Part shown: piece after piece, positions 17,045 to 24,739 of the stretch
Position numbering within the stretch: position 1 is the first letter of the stretch
Layout of the letters: every line of letters starts with the position of its first letter
Assembly: GCF_003797775.2 (NCBI RefSeq)
Contig: NZ_CP060725.1
Location: 186,001-250,000, forward strand
From: Sphingopyxis sp. OPL5
Lineage (GTDB): Bacteria > Pseudomonadota > Alphaproteobacteria > Sphingomonadales > Sphingomonadaceae
Direction of reading: 5' to 3'
DNA: 64,000 nt
Position numbers and translations under genes: made by a program
The notes under the pieces: generated by a model
Databases searched by the model: none
Told to the model about the DNA's origin: nothing
The model's input: the letters and a program-made list of their open reading frames with translations, nothing else

Positions 17045-17558
17045 GGGTCTTACTCCGTCTGGATTGCAGGGTAATTTCCTGACGGTCTTCAAGGGGGCCG
17101 CGAAGGAGCCGCGATCCAGCCAAAAAACGGAGGCTCCGTCCCATGCAATGGGGTGGAAACCGTAGGACGCCTCGCCCGTCTTGGCGGGCATCTGGGCGTC
17201 CGCTTTTTTGCTTGATCGTATTAGGCGACGCGCGCAGCCACGAAACCGGCAAAAAAGGAAATCGTCCTGCCAACCCCGGACAAGAGAAGCTGCCGATCCT
17301 TCGCTCGATCAGTTCTGGCCGTATCGACACCGAGGTCTGCAATGTCACAGCCGGTGCGAGCTCACCCGCCACCGACGCACCACCAGTCCGCGCTCATCCG
17401 AACAGTCTCGCCATCCTCCAGCGCGCACGCGCTGCGCGCTAAGCCGCGACCTTCAACGCATCCCGTCGATCCGTCACCACCACGGCAGCGGTGTCATCGA
17501 CAGCGGCGATTGCTTTCGGCGGGGCATAATCGAGACGACGACGGCGGTGACATTACGC
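17045..17558. other. Non-coding gap upstream of ssb
   Basis: About 510 bp with no convincing gene. It contains a short ACGGAG/CTCCGT palindrome near 17124-17136 and a plus-strand terminator-like hairpin at 17165-17209. A structured or antisense RNA on the plus strand is possible. The rest shows no feature I can support. Confidence 0.4.
17165..17209 (+). terminator. Two-tier hairpin with T-run on the plus strand
   Basis: Outer stem GGACGCC/GGCGTCC and inner stem GCCCG/CGGGC, followed by GC and TTTTTT. No plus-strand gene precedes it, so it either ends an unannotated small RNA or terminates antisense transcription upstream of ssb. Confidence 0.55.
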
Positions 17559-17756
17559 TCATAGCACTACCGGCTGATCAGCGGCTTGCCGCGCCATCCG
17601 CTCCGGCAACAAGGCCAGTATCGCGCACTGCCGTTCGGCAGTCGCGCCGCCCCATTCGCCGATCTCGGCTATGGTGCGACCGCAGCCGGTGCAAAACTCT
17701 GCGCGCGCATCGAGCGCGCAGACCGCAACACAGGGCGATTGAGGACGGTCGATCAT
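17559..17756 (-). CDS. DUF1289 small cysteine protein
   Basis: 65 residues. The sequence SPCVAVCALD followed by FCTGCGRTIAEIGEW is the DUF1289 signature, with four cysteines (C-x3-C and C-x2-C) that probably bind a metal or an Fe-S cluster. The family is widespread in proteobacteria, usually as short proteins of unknown function. It lies between ParB-like and ssb genes on the same strand, so it is probably part of the island backbone. No adjacent partner identifies its role. Confidence 0.8.
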   Translation of the reverse strand: MIDRPQSPCVAVCALDARAEFCTGCGRTIAEIGEWGGATAERQCAILALLPERMARQAADQPVVL

Positions 17757-17960
17757 GCCCTTCCCCTAGTCGCGAAGCGGCTCGCTCGCTATCCTTCGCG
17801 CGCAATCGGCACGGCCGCTATAAGCTGCCGTGCCGATTTGAGGCCGGTCGGAACATCCGGCCTTTGCCCGTCGAGCAGGGACGGGCCGCGCGAACTCCTG
17901 CACAGGCAAATTCGGTAACAAGACAATGAGGGCGGGCCACTTGGTCCGCCCTCTCGATCG

Positions 17961-19823
17961 TCAAGCCGCGTCTTCTTCCTCGAACTCGGGGGCTTCGCCT
18001 TCCTCATCGCCATCATCTTCATCGTCGAACACGGGGCGCTCCTGCGCTACCTCGACGGGCGGCTCAACGATCACAAGCGCTGGCGGCAGCCATCCACGCC
18101 CTGCCATTCGCTCGGCGGCGGCAGCGGCAAGGTCGCCCTTCTTCATCTTGGCGCAATTGTCGGCAGCGGGCTTGCCCAGCACCTCGGTCATGATCTTGGC
18201 GATCACAGGCTTTTTGAGCCGGTCGTAAAAAGCGACCGGCGCTTGCCACTTGGCGACCATATCGACGCCGCTGGCGAACGCGATCTGATCGAACCGCTCA
18301 TGGCGACGGTCACGGCGCGAGCCGGACGTTTCGCCGCCGTTGATCTGGCGCGCAACAAGCAACGCCAGCAACCGCCCCTTGACGTCAGGGTCCATCGCCT
18401 GAATGGCCGCGAACCGATTGACCTCCGGCAGTGCGGCGAAGTCGCTACCGCCGATCTCATCGACCGATGCAATCTCGGTCAAGGTCATCATGTCGTCGGG
18501 AACGCCAGCGTTGAACCCTTCGAGCCGCAATGACAGCGGGGAGTAATAGGACGGTTCGCCGTGGATGCCCTGCCCGACAAGACAATCGAGCAAGATGTCG
18601 AGTGCAAGCGCGGGGTTGGTGGCAACCGCTTCCTGCACGGCCAACGTCTTGATCTTCGATAGTGTCTCGATCATCGCCCCCGAATAATCGGGTTTGATCG
18701 CTGGCGCATCGCCGTTGCCTCCTTTGGCAATGCGCTTGGTGCGGATAGCCTTGGCCTCGACCTTGCCGCCATTGCCGACGAACAGCACCATCGCGCTGTC
18801 GGCCTTCTGCGCGTCGGTGAACACGCATAGGCGGTTTTCGAGGATGCGGGCTTCGCGTTCCAAACCGTTGAGCACACTGTCGCCCCACTGGTTGCCCTTA
18901 CCGAGTTCGGCAAGCCGCGCGTCGGCTGCTACCTGAATACGGGCGCGCTCGGCCTGTTCGGCTTCGGTCGGCTCGCGCTTCCCGTCGGCATGGACAGTGA
19001 CAAGGTTGTAATAGTCGTCCGGTCGTTCGAGCGATGCCCGAACATCGCTCCAGCCTTCCCCACGATAGCCCGCTTCTACATCGGCCATCTTCGCAGTCGC
19101 CAGCGTAGCGACCAGTTCGGGGTTGTCGGCATACCCATCGCCATTCGCGGCAAACAGGTCGGCGGTGATCGTCCCGCCCGCTGCGCCATAGGCATCATGC
19201 CCGATGAACAGGAACAGGGCATGGCCCGTGCCGATCTTCTCCTCGGTCAGCACCCGCCGGATTTGGTGGGCGCTGTTGCCGAACCGCTTCAACGCCTCAA
19301 GCTGGCGGCCGTGGTTATCGGTCAGGGTCAGTGCCTGTGCAGCCTCCATGCCGATCTGATCGCGTGCCAGATAGGCAAGCGCATCGGGGTGTAATGCCGA
19401 CAGCCGCAACACCTTCTTGACGTAGGACAGGGCCACGCCGAACCGCGCGGCAATATCCTGGGGCGATTTGCCCTCGGCACGGAGGTCGCCATAAGCGATC
19501 ACCGCATCGGCAACGTGCATATCCTCGCGGCTCACATTTTCCGCCAGCGACAGTTCGACTGCCTCGGCCTTGTCGCGCACGTCCACACTGACCGGATGGC
19601 TGGCAGAAATCGCCTTGGCCTTCTCAAGCTGCTTGAAGGCGCGGTAACGTCGGCCTCCGGCGGCAACCTCGAAACGATTGCCTTCGGCGTAAACGACAAG
19701 GTTCTGCAACTGACCATGCGCCAGCATATCGGCGGCAAGCTGGTCGATGGCCTTGGGCTTCACCCGACGCACGTTGAGCGGCGACAAACGAAGCTGCGAA
19801 AGTTTGACGGTCTGTAGGGTCAT
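17961..19823 (-). CDS. ParB/RepB-like DNA-binding protein
   Basis: 620 residues from the ATG at 19823, with AGGAG 8 nt upstream; a GTG at 19832 is an alternative. The N-terminal ParB domain is clear: LSPLNVRRVKP, GGRRYRAFKQLE and LAENVSREDMH, then a helix-turn-helix SPQDIAARFGVALSYVKKVL. The C-terminal 400 residues have no family I recognise and end in a strongly acidic tail of Asp/Glu. This long form is common on alphaproteobacterial plasmids and ICEs. No ParA ATPase is next to it, so a regulatory or plasmid-survival role (like KorB) is as likely as active partition. Confidence 0.82.
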   Translation of the reverse strand: MTLQTVKLSQLRLSPLNVRRVKPKAIDQLAADMLAHGQLQNLVVYAEGNRFEVAAGGRRYRAFKQLEKAKAISASHPVSVDVRDKAEAVELSLAENVSREDMHVADAVIAYGDLRAEGKSPQDIAARFGVALSYVKKVLRLSALHPDALAYLARDQIGMEAAQALTLTDNHGRQLEALKRFGNSAHQIRRVLTEEKIGTGHALFLFIGHDAYGAAGGTITADLFAANGDGYADNPELVATLATAKMADVEAGYRGEGWSDVRASLERPDDYYNLVTVHADGKREPTEAEQAERARIQVAADARLAELGKGNQWGDSVLNGLEREARILENRLCVFTDAQKADSAMVLFVGNGGKVEAKAIRTKRIAKGGNGDAPAIKPDYSGAMIETLSKIKTLAVQEAVATNPALALDILLDCLVGQGIHGEPSYYSPLSLRLEGFNAGVPDDMMTLTEIASVDEIGGSDFAALPEVNRFAAIQAMDPDVKGRLLALLVARQINGGETSGSRRDRRHERFDQIAFASGVDMVAKWQAPVAFYDRLKKPVIAKIMTEVLGKPAADNCAKMKKGDLAAAAAERMAGRGWLPPALVIVEPPVEVAQERPVFDDEDDGDEEGEAPEFEEEDAA

Positions 19824-19859
19824 CGGAAACACTCCTGAAATTGGTTAGAAACGGGGAAG

Positions 19860-20051
19860 TCAGAACATCTCAAGCTGGTCGCGCATCGGGTTCCAAAACC
19901 CGATGTCGAGCGGGCGCTGTTCACGGCGGGGCTGCATCGGTTGCGCGGCAAGCCAGCCAAGCCGTTCGCCCATGCTGACGGGCGCGATGCCCGCCATCAT
20001 GATCTGATCGGGGTCGGGCGGTGTGACGCTGGCAAGGTCTTTGCGTTTCAT
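19860..20051 (-). CDS. Small hypothetical backbone protein
   Basis: 63 residues starting MKRKDLASVTPPDPDQIMMAG. The ATG at 20051 is preceded by GGAGG at about 9 nt. A TTG at 20069, overlapping the DUF3768 stop, is the alternative start. It contains MGERLGWLA and ends in MRDQLEMF. No family is recognised. It lies between DUF3768 and ParB-like genes in one tightly packed minus-strand operon. Confidence 0.6.
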   Translation of the reverse strand: MKRKDLASVTPPDPDQIMMAGIAPVSMGERLGWLAAQPMQPRREQRPLDIGFWNPMRDQLEMF

Positions 20052-20065
20052 GGCCCTGCCTCCGC

Positions 20066-20479
20066 TCAATATTCATCGGACAGCATGATGGTCAGGACGC
20101 GCCGCGTGATCGCTGGGTTTGCCGCGTCGTCGCTGGCGAACCGCATCGCACAGTCGTAATAATCGAGTTTCCAGAACACCCGTTCGCGCTCATTGTCGCG
20201 CAGTCGCGGGCGCTCGGTCGTCCAGCGCCCATCGGCAAGCTGGTAGATCGTCCCGAAATCGCGCTCGCCGTGCGGGTCATTGTCCTCGTCGAAGGCGTCG
20301 AAGGTCTCGATCAACTCGCGGACGCGGGACTGGTCCGCCTCGGGCAGCGACCGGAACCCGACCGTCGCGACGGCAGTGCAAGCAACCCCCATCGCGCTAC
20401 GCGCAAGGTCGTTCAAACGGGCGATGCGAACGGTCTGCTCGCGCGCTATGGCGATCGGCCTTGGGGCGGCGGCGCTCAC
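20066..20479 (-). CDS. DUF3768 protein
   Basis: 137 residues. The family pattern is clear: ARLNDLAR near the start, GFRSLPEADQSRV, DEDNDPHGERDFGTIY, VFWKLDYYDCAM and ITRRVLTIMLSDEY at the end. DUF3768 proteins are small, of unknown function, and typical of alphaproteobacterial plasmids and integrative elements, usually next to ParB-like genes as here. The start overlaps the preceding gene's stop by 4 nt. Confidence 0.85.
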   Translation of the reverse strand: MSAAAPRPIAIAREQTVRIARLNDLARSAMGVACTAVATVGFRSLPEADQSRVRELIETFDAFDEDNDPHGERDFGTIYQLADGRWTTERPRLRDNERERVFWKLDYYDCAMRFASDDAANPAITRRVLTIMLSDEY

Positions 20480-20664
20480 TGAACCCGCCCCCGACGCTCT
20501 TCACAAATCAGGACCAACGCCCCGAAGTCCTCGCGTTCGCCAAGCCGGTCGGCGATCTTCTGGACGCAAGCGAGCGGCAAGCCATTTTCGTTGGCGATAC
20601 TGCGCAAATAATCGTCGCGGCACTCCGCGCCGCAAGCACGATAGTTCAAGAGCAAATCGGTCAT
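20476..20664 (-). CDS. Small hypothetical protein, first gene of the ParB operon
   Basis: 62 residues beginning MTDLLLNYRACGAECRDD. The ATG at 20664 is preceded by AGGAAGG at about 7 nt, better than the in-frame start at 20709. It contains YLRSIANENGLPL and VQKIADRLGEREDF, a mostly helical composition. The stop overlaps the DUF3768 start (ATGA), so these genes form one operon reading towards ParB. No family is recognised. Confidence 0.6.
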   Translation of the reverse strand: MTDLLLNYRACGAECRDDYLRSIANENGLPLACVQKIADRLGEREDFGALVLICEERRGRVQ

Positions 20665-21298
20665 CTGAAACCTTCCTTCCTCGGCAGAATGCCGCACTGG
20701 CTGCGACATGCGGCTCTGCCTTCCGGCGAGGATGGGAGGGGGAGGGAAAGCTGAATCGACGCCCTGGCGCGGGCCAGCGGGCGCGCAGCGACCGCCACTC
20801 GGGGGCGGCTATTCTGCTTTGGGAACGAGAGGGCAAAGCCCTTGGCGTTCCCGCACCATAAATGAACGGAGGCGATCAGCCTCCCTCGGCCGCAGCGCGG
20901 CACAGGCAACGGCACCCTTGCACGGCGCGACGCCGACGGGCGATGTGACGGCAAGCAGAGCGAAGACAAGGACGTTGCGCCATCGGCGCAGCGCCGCCAG
21001 TCGAAGCGAAGGCGCGGACGGCGCTCGCACGACAAGGAGAGAGGCAAGAGCGCCTGCGGGTCAGCCCAAAGACTCCGCACCCTCAAGGAGCGCGCAGCGC
21101 GGGAAAGAGTGCGACTTATAAAATCCCGCTCATTTTCCCACGCTCCCGATCGTCACCCGAAGGGCCAAGACTACAGGCTTGGTTCGCGCCAGCGTATAGA
21201 GCGGGTTGCCCGAAGGGCAGCGAATGCAAAACGGTTCGGCTCAAGGTAAATCTTGTTCCACCTTTGCCCCTCATATAACACAGCGAAAAGGGGGGCGT
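20665..21298. other. Large GC-rich gap between backbone and restriction modules
   Basis: About 630 bp. Open frames occur on both strands, but none has a ribosome-binding site plus recognisable protein; several are mutually antisense and Arg/Ala-rich, typical of non-coding GC-rich DNA. A GCGGGA...TCCCGC pair around 21098-21128 flanks an A/T-rich TTATAAAA segment that could be a promoter for the leftward ParB operon. Otherwise nothing supportable. Confidence 0.45.
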
Positions 21299-24200
21299 GT
21301 GGTTTACGATCCGGTTCAAATCGCTGAGGAATTCTTTGAGTCCGTTCGTCGGGTTCGTGCTTTGGGCGCAGGGACGCCGGAAACTGCCTACTATCCCGCG
21401 CTTCATACGCTGTTCGAGCGGGTCGGCAGCTCATTGTCTCCCAAGGTTCTGGCGCTTTCGCAGCTAGGTAACATAGGTGCGGGCAGCCCCGACTTCGGCT
21501 TGTTCGCGGCGAACCAAGTTCAGAAGGGCGAACCGCGCAAAGGGCAGATGCCCGAACGCGGCGTGGTCGAGGTCAAGCCGGTTGCCGATGACAGCATGTT
21601 TAAGTCAACGCCTGCGCAATTGGCGAAGTATTACGATGCTTACAGTCTTGTGCTTGTCACGAATATGCGGGCCTTTCAGCTCGTCGGGCCGGACGTCAAC
21701 GGCACTGCCACGCGGCTCGAAGCCTTCGTGCTTGCTGACACCACCGCCGATTTCTGGTCGCTCGTCCAGACGCCGGGAAATTCCGCCAAAACCATCGGCC
21801 TTGCCTTCGTTGAATATCTCCGGCGCGCGCTCACGCAGAATGTTGCACTGGTGCAGCCCAAGGATGTCGCGTGGTTCCTTGCTTCCTACGCCCGCGACGC
21901 ACTCGCGCGGGTCGATGCGGCCGGCGATCTTCCGGCGCTCAAGACGGTGCGCACCGCGCTCGAAGATGCCCTTGGGATCACCTTCGACGAGGAAAAGGGC
22001 GATCATTTCTTCCGCTCCACGCTTGTCCAAACGCTGTTTTACGGGCTGTTTTCGGCCTGGGTGATCTGGGCGCGCGCAACGCCGCGTAACCCGCCCCGTT
22101 TCGACTGGCGGTCGGCGGGCTGGAGCCTGCACGTCCCGTTCATCCAAACGCTGTTCCAGCAACTCACTGCTCCGCAACACATCAAACAACTCGATCTGGT
22201 CGAAGTGCTCGACTGGACCGGCAACACCCTCAACCGCATCGACGCAGCGGAATTTCTGAAGCGCTTCGATCAAGGCGAGGCGGTCCAGTATTTCTACGAA
22301 CCCTTCCTCGAAGCCTTCGACCCCAAGCTGCGCAAACAGTTCGGCGTTTGGTACACGCCCGCGGAAATCGTCGATTACATGGTTGCGCGGGTGGATCGCG
22401 CATTGAAGGACGAACTCGAGATTACTGATGGGCTGGCCGACGAGCGGGTCTATGTGCTTGATCCGTGTTGCGGTACGGGCGGCTTCATCAATTCCGTGCT
22501 TCGCCGCATCCGCGCCAATCTAGAAAGCCACGGCCTGGGAGATGCCTTGGCAGACCGTCTACGGGACGCTGCGCGCAACCGCGTGTTCGGGTTTGAGATC
22601 ATGCCAGCACCTTTTGTCGTAGCGCATATGCAAGCGGGGATGGCATTGGCGAACATGGATGCGCCACTTGCGGAAAACACGCGGCCCGCCATTTATTTGA
22701 CCAACGCGCTGACCGGGTGGGAACCGCACACCAACAAGCCGCTGCCCTTCCCGGAACTTGAAGCGGAACGCGCCTCTGCCGATGCGGTCAAGCAGGCAAC
22801 GCCCATCTTAGTGATCCTCGGCAACCCACCTTATGATGGCTATGCCGGTATTGCGGACAATGCCGAAGAACGCGCACTGACTAGCGAATATCGCAAGGTC
22901 AAAAAGGTCGCAGGCCCGCAAGGGCAGGGCCTGAACGAACTCTATGTTCGCTTCTTCCGAATGGCCGAACGGCGGATTGCGGAAAAGACCGGCGAAGGCG
23001 TAATCTCCTTCATTTCCAACTACAGCTGGTTGGACAGCCTGAGCTTTCCCGGCATGCGCGAACGCTATCTGGAGATGTTCGACAGCATCGCGATTGATTG
23101 TCTAAACGGCGACAAATACAAGACCGGTAAGACCACGCCCGAGGGGCTGCCCGATCCGTCGATCTTTTCGACACCTGCCAATCCGGCTGGCATTCAGGTC
23201 GGCACTGCAATAGCAACTTTGGTACGCAAAAAGGTTCACAAGCGTTCCGAGACAATCGCTTTCCGGCACTTATGGGGGACTGCAAAGCGTGAAACGCTGG
23301 CTGCAACTGCGGAGACTGACGCTTCCACCATCTACAGTCAAATCCGGCCAGAACTGAAGCTTCGCTTACCGTTCGAGCCGGTTGTCTTTGACAAAGGGTA
23401 TCTCAGGTGGCCTCTTCTCCCAGAATTGCTGCCAGTCGGATTTCCCGGAGTCAAAACGAGCCGCGATGAGTTCCTCGTGGATATTGATCGCGATGCACTC
23501 GAAAAGCGCCTTGCGCGCTACTTCGATCCGAAGGTCAGTGATGCCGATCTGGCGAAGGCCCATCCCACTGTTGCGAAATCGCAAGGTGGATTCAATGGAC
23601 CAAAAGTTCGGGCAGCATTGGTCGCGCGCCATGCCAACGAAGATGCGCGAGCCACGAAAGACAATGAGCCACCGGTTAGAGCGGGACGTGTAACTCGTTA
23701 TGCATATCGTCCGTTTGATGTGCGATGGCTGTATTGGGACCCTGATGAAAAGCTGCTGGATCGTGAGCGGGCAGATTATCTCTCTCAAGTCGCAGACGAT
23801 GAACCGGCACTATCAGCGCAACAGAAGCCTAGAGGCGACTGGCAATCCTCTCAGGTTAATTCGGCTTATGCTTGCCTCGATCTGATTGATCGTGGATCGA
23901 CCAATTTCCCGCGGCGCACTGTTGATGCCTCGACAGGCGAACTGCGCTACAATTTTGTCCCTACAATGCTGACATGGCTCAAGGAACAGGGTCATTCGGC
24001 AGATGAATTGTTCAACCACATTGTCGCCACCCTGCACGCGCCAAGCTACGGCAAGGCCAATGCTGGTGCTCTTCGCATGGATTGGCCGCGCGTGCCGCTG
24101 GCTGGAAAACCGGATGTGCTCACGGCGTCGGCGCAACTTGGTGAAAAGGTCGCGGCGCTACTCGATGCCGAATGCGATGTTGCCGGGGTCAGCAGCGGCT

Positions 24201-24724
24201 CATTGAAAGGTGGCCTTGCTGTCATCGCGTTGCCCAAGGGCAAGGATTTCCAGCTGGCTATGGACTGGGGCAGTGTGCAAATCAATAAGAATGGCAGCCG
24301 CATAGTGATGCCCGGCGACGGTAATGCCACGATCCGCGCTTGGACCGATGCGGAGCGCGACGCGCTGGACGTACTCGCTGCGCGACATGGGCTTGATCGC
24401 CCTGCGCTGCTCGCCCTGATAGGCGAACAGGCGGTGGATGTGCACATCAACGCCGATGCGAAGTGGGAGGGGGTTCCGGCAAAAGTCTGGGCCTATGCGC
24501 TTGGCGGCTATCAGGTGCTCAAAAAATGGCTGTCTTACCGCGAGGCCGCCGTGCTGGGTCGCCCATTGACTGGCGAAGAAGCCCTCCACTTCGCCAAAAC
24601 CGCGCGACGGATCACCGAAATCCTGTGCATGGGGCCAGCCCTCGACGCCGCCCACGCCAAGGCGCGTGATTGCGCCGTGCCTTGGATAGACGGAAAGCCC
24701 GGCGAAATTGTCTGCGAAGAGTGA
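21299..24724 (+). CDS. Single-chain restriction-modification enzyme (nuclease + N6-adenine methyltransferase)
   Basis: 1141 residues if the GTG at 21299 is used; it follows an A/G-rich AAAAGGGGGG site, while an upstream ATG at 21206 lacks one. Residues 60-95 (GSPDFGLF and VVEVKP: D65, E91, K93) form a PD-(D/E)XK nuclease. The methyltransferase core has motif I DPCCGTGGF (about 387) and motif IV NPPYDG (about 508), the N6-adenine type. The C-terminal 500 residues resemble the specificity region of type ISP/IIG enzymes such as the LlaBIII family. No helicase domain is present, so this is the shorter IIG-like form. McrB follows 15 bp downstream and McrC after that, implying one operon. Confidence 0.85.
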   Translation: MVYDPVQIAEEFFESVRRVRALGAGTPETAYYPALHTLFERVGSSLSPKVLALSQLGNIGAGSPDFGLFAANQVQKGEPRKGQMPERGVVEVKPVADDSMFKSTPAQLAKYYDAYSLVLVTNMRAFQLVGPDVNGTATRLEAFVLADTTADFWSLVQTPGNSAKTIGLAFVEYLRRALTQNVALVQPKDVAWFLASYARDALARVDAAGDLPALKTVRTALEDALGITFDEEKGDHFFRSTLVQTLFYGLFSAWVIWARATPRNPPRFDWRSAGWSLHVPFIQTLFQQLTAPQHIKQLDLVEVLDWTGNTLNRIDAAEFLKRFDQGEAVQYFYEPFLEAFDPKLRKQFGVWYTPAEIVDYMVARVDRALKDELEITDGLADERVYVLDPCCGTGGFINSVLRRIRANLESHGLGDALADRLRDAARNRVFGFEIMPAPFVVAHMQAGMALANMDAPLAENTRPAIYLTNALTGWEPHTNKPLPFPELEAERASADAVKQATPILVILGNPPYDGYAGIADNAEERALTSEYRKVKKVAGPQGQGLNELYVRFFRMAERRIAEKTGEGVISFISNYSWLDSLSFPGMRERYLEMFDSIAIDCLNGDKYKTGKTTPEGLPDPSIFSTPANPAGIQVGTAIATLVRKKVHKRSETIAFRHLWGTAKRETLAATAETDASTIYSQIRPELKLRLPFEPVVFDKGYLRWPLLPELLPVGFPGVKTSRDEFLVDIDRDALEKRLARYFDPKVSDADLAKAHPTVAKSQGGFNGPKVRAALVARHANEDARATKDNEPPVRAGRVTRYAYRPFDVRWLYWDPDEKLLDRERADYLSQVADDEPALSAQQKPRGDWQSSQVNSAYACLDLIDRGSTNFPRRTVDASTGELRYNFVPTMLTWLKEQGHSADELFNHIVATLHAPSYGKANAGALRMDWPRVPLAGKPDVLTASAQLGEKVAALLDAECDVAGVSSGSLKGGLAVIALPKGKDFQLAMDWGSVQINKNGSRIVMPGDGNATIRAWTDAERDALDVLAARHGLDRPALLALIGEQAVDVHINADAKWEGVPAKVWAYALGGYQVLKKWLSYREAAVLGRPLTGEEALHFAKTARRITEILCMGPALDAAHAKARDCAVPWIDGKPGEIVCEE

Positions 24725-24739
24725 CGGAGAAGGACAAGA

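Noticed and set aside
20809..21030. 73-codon minus-strand frame with a hydrophobic segment in the GC-rich island gap
   Set aside because: Several overlapping frames on both strands are equally open; composition is Arg/Ala-rich and there is no convincing start signal.
21299..24724. BREX PglX methyltransferase
   Set aside because: It has its own N-terminal PD-(D/E)XK domain and no pglZ, brxC or other BREX genes are near.
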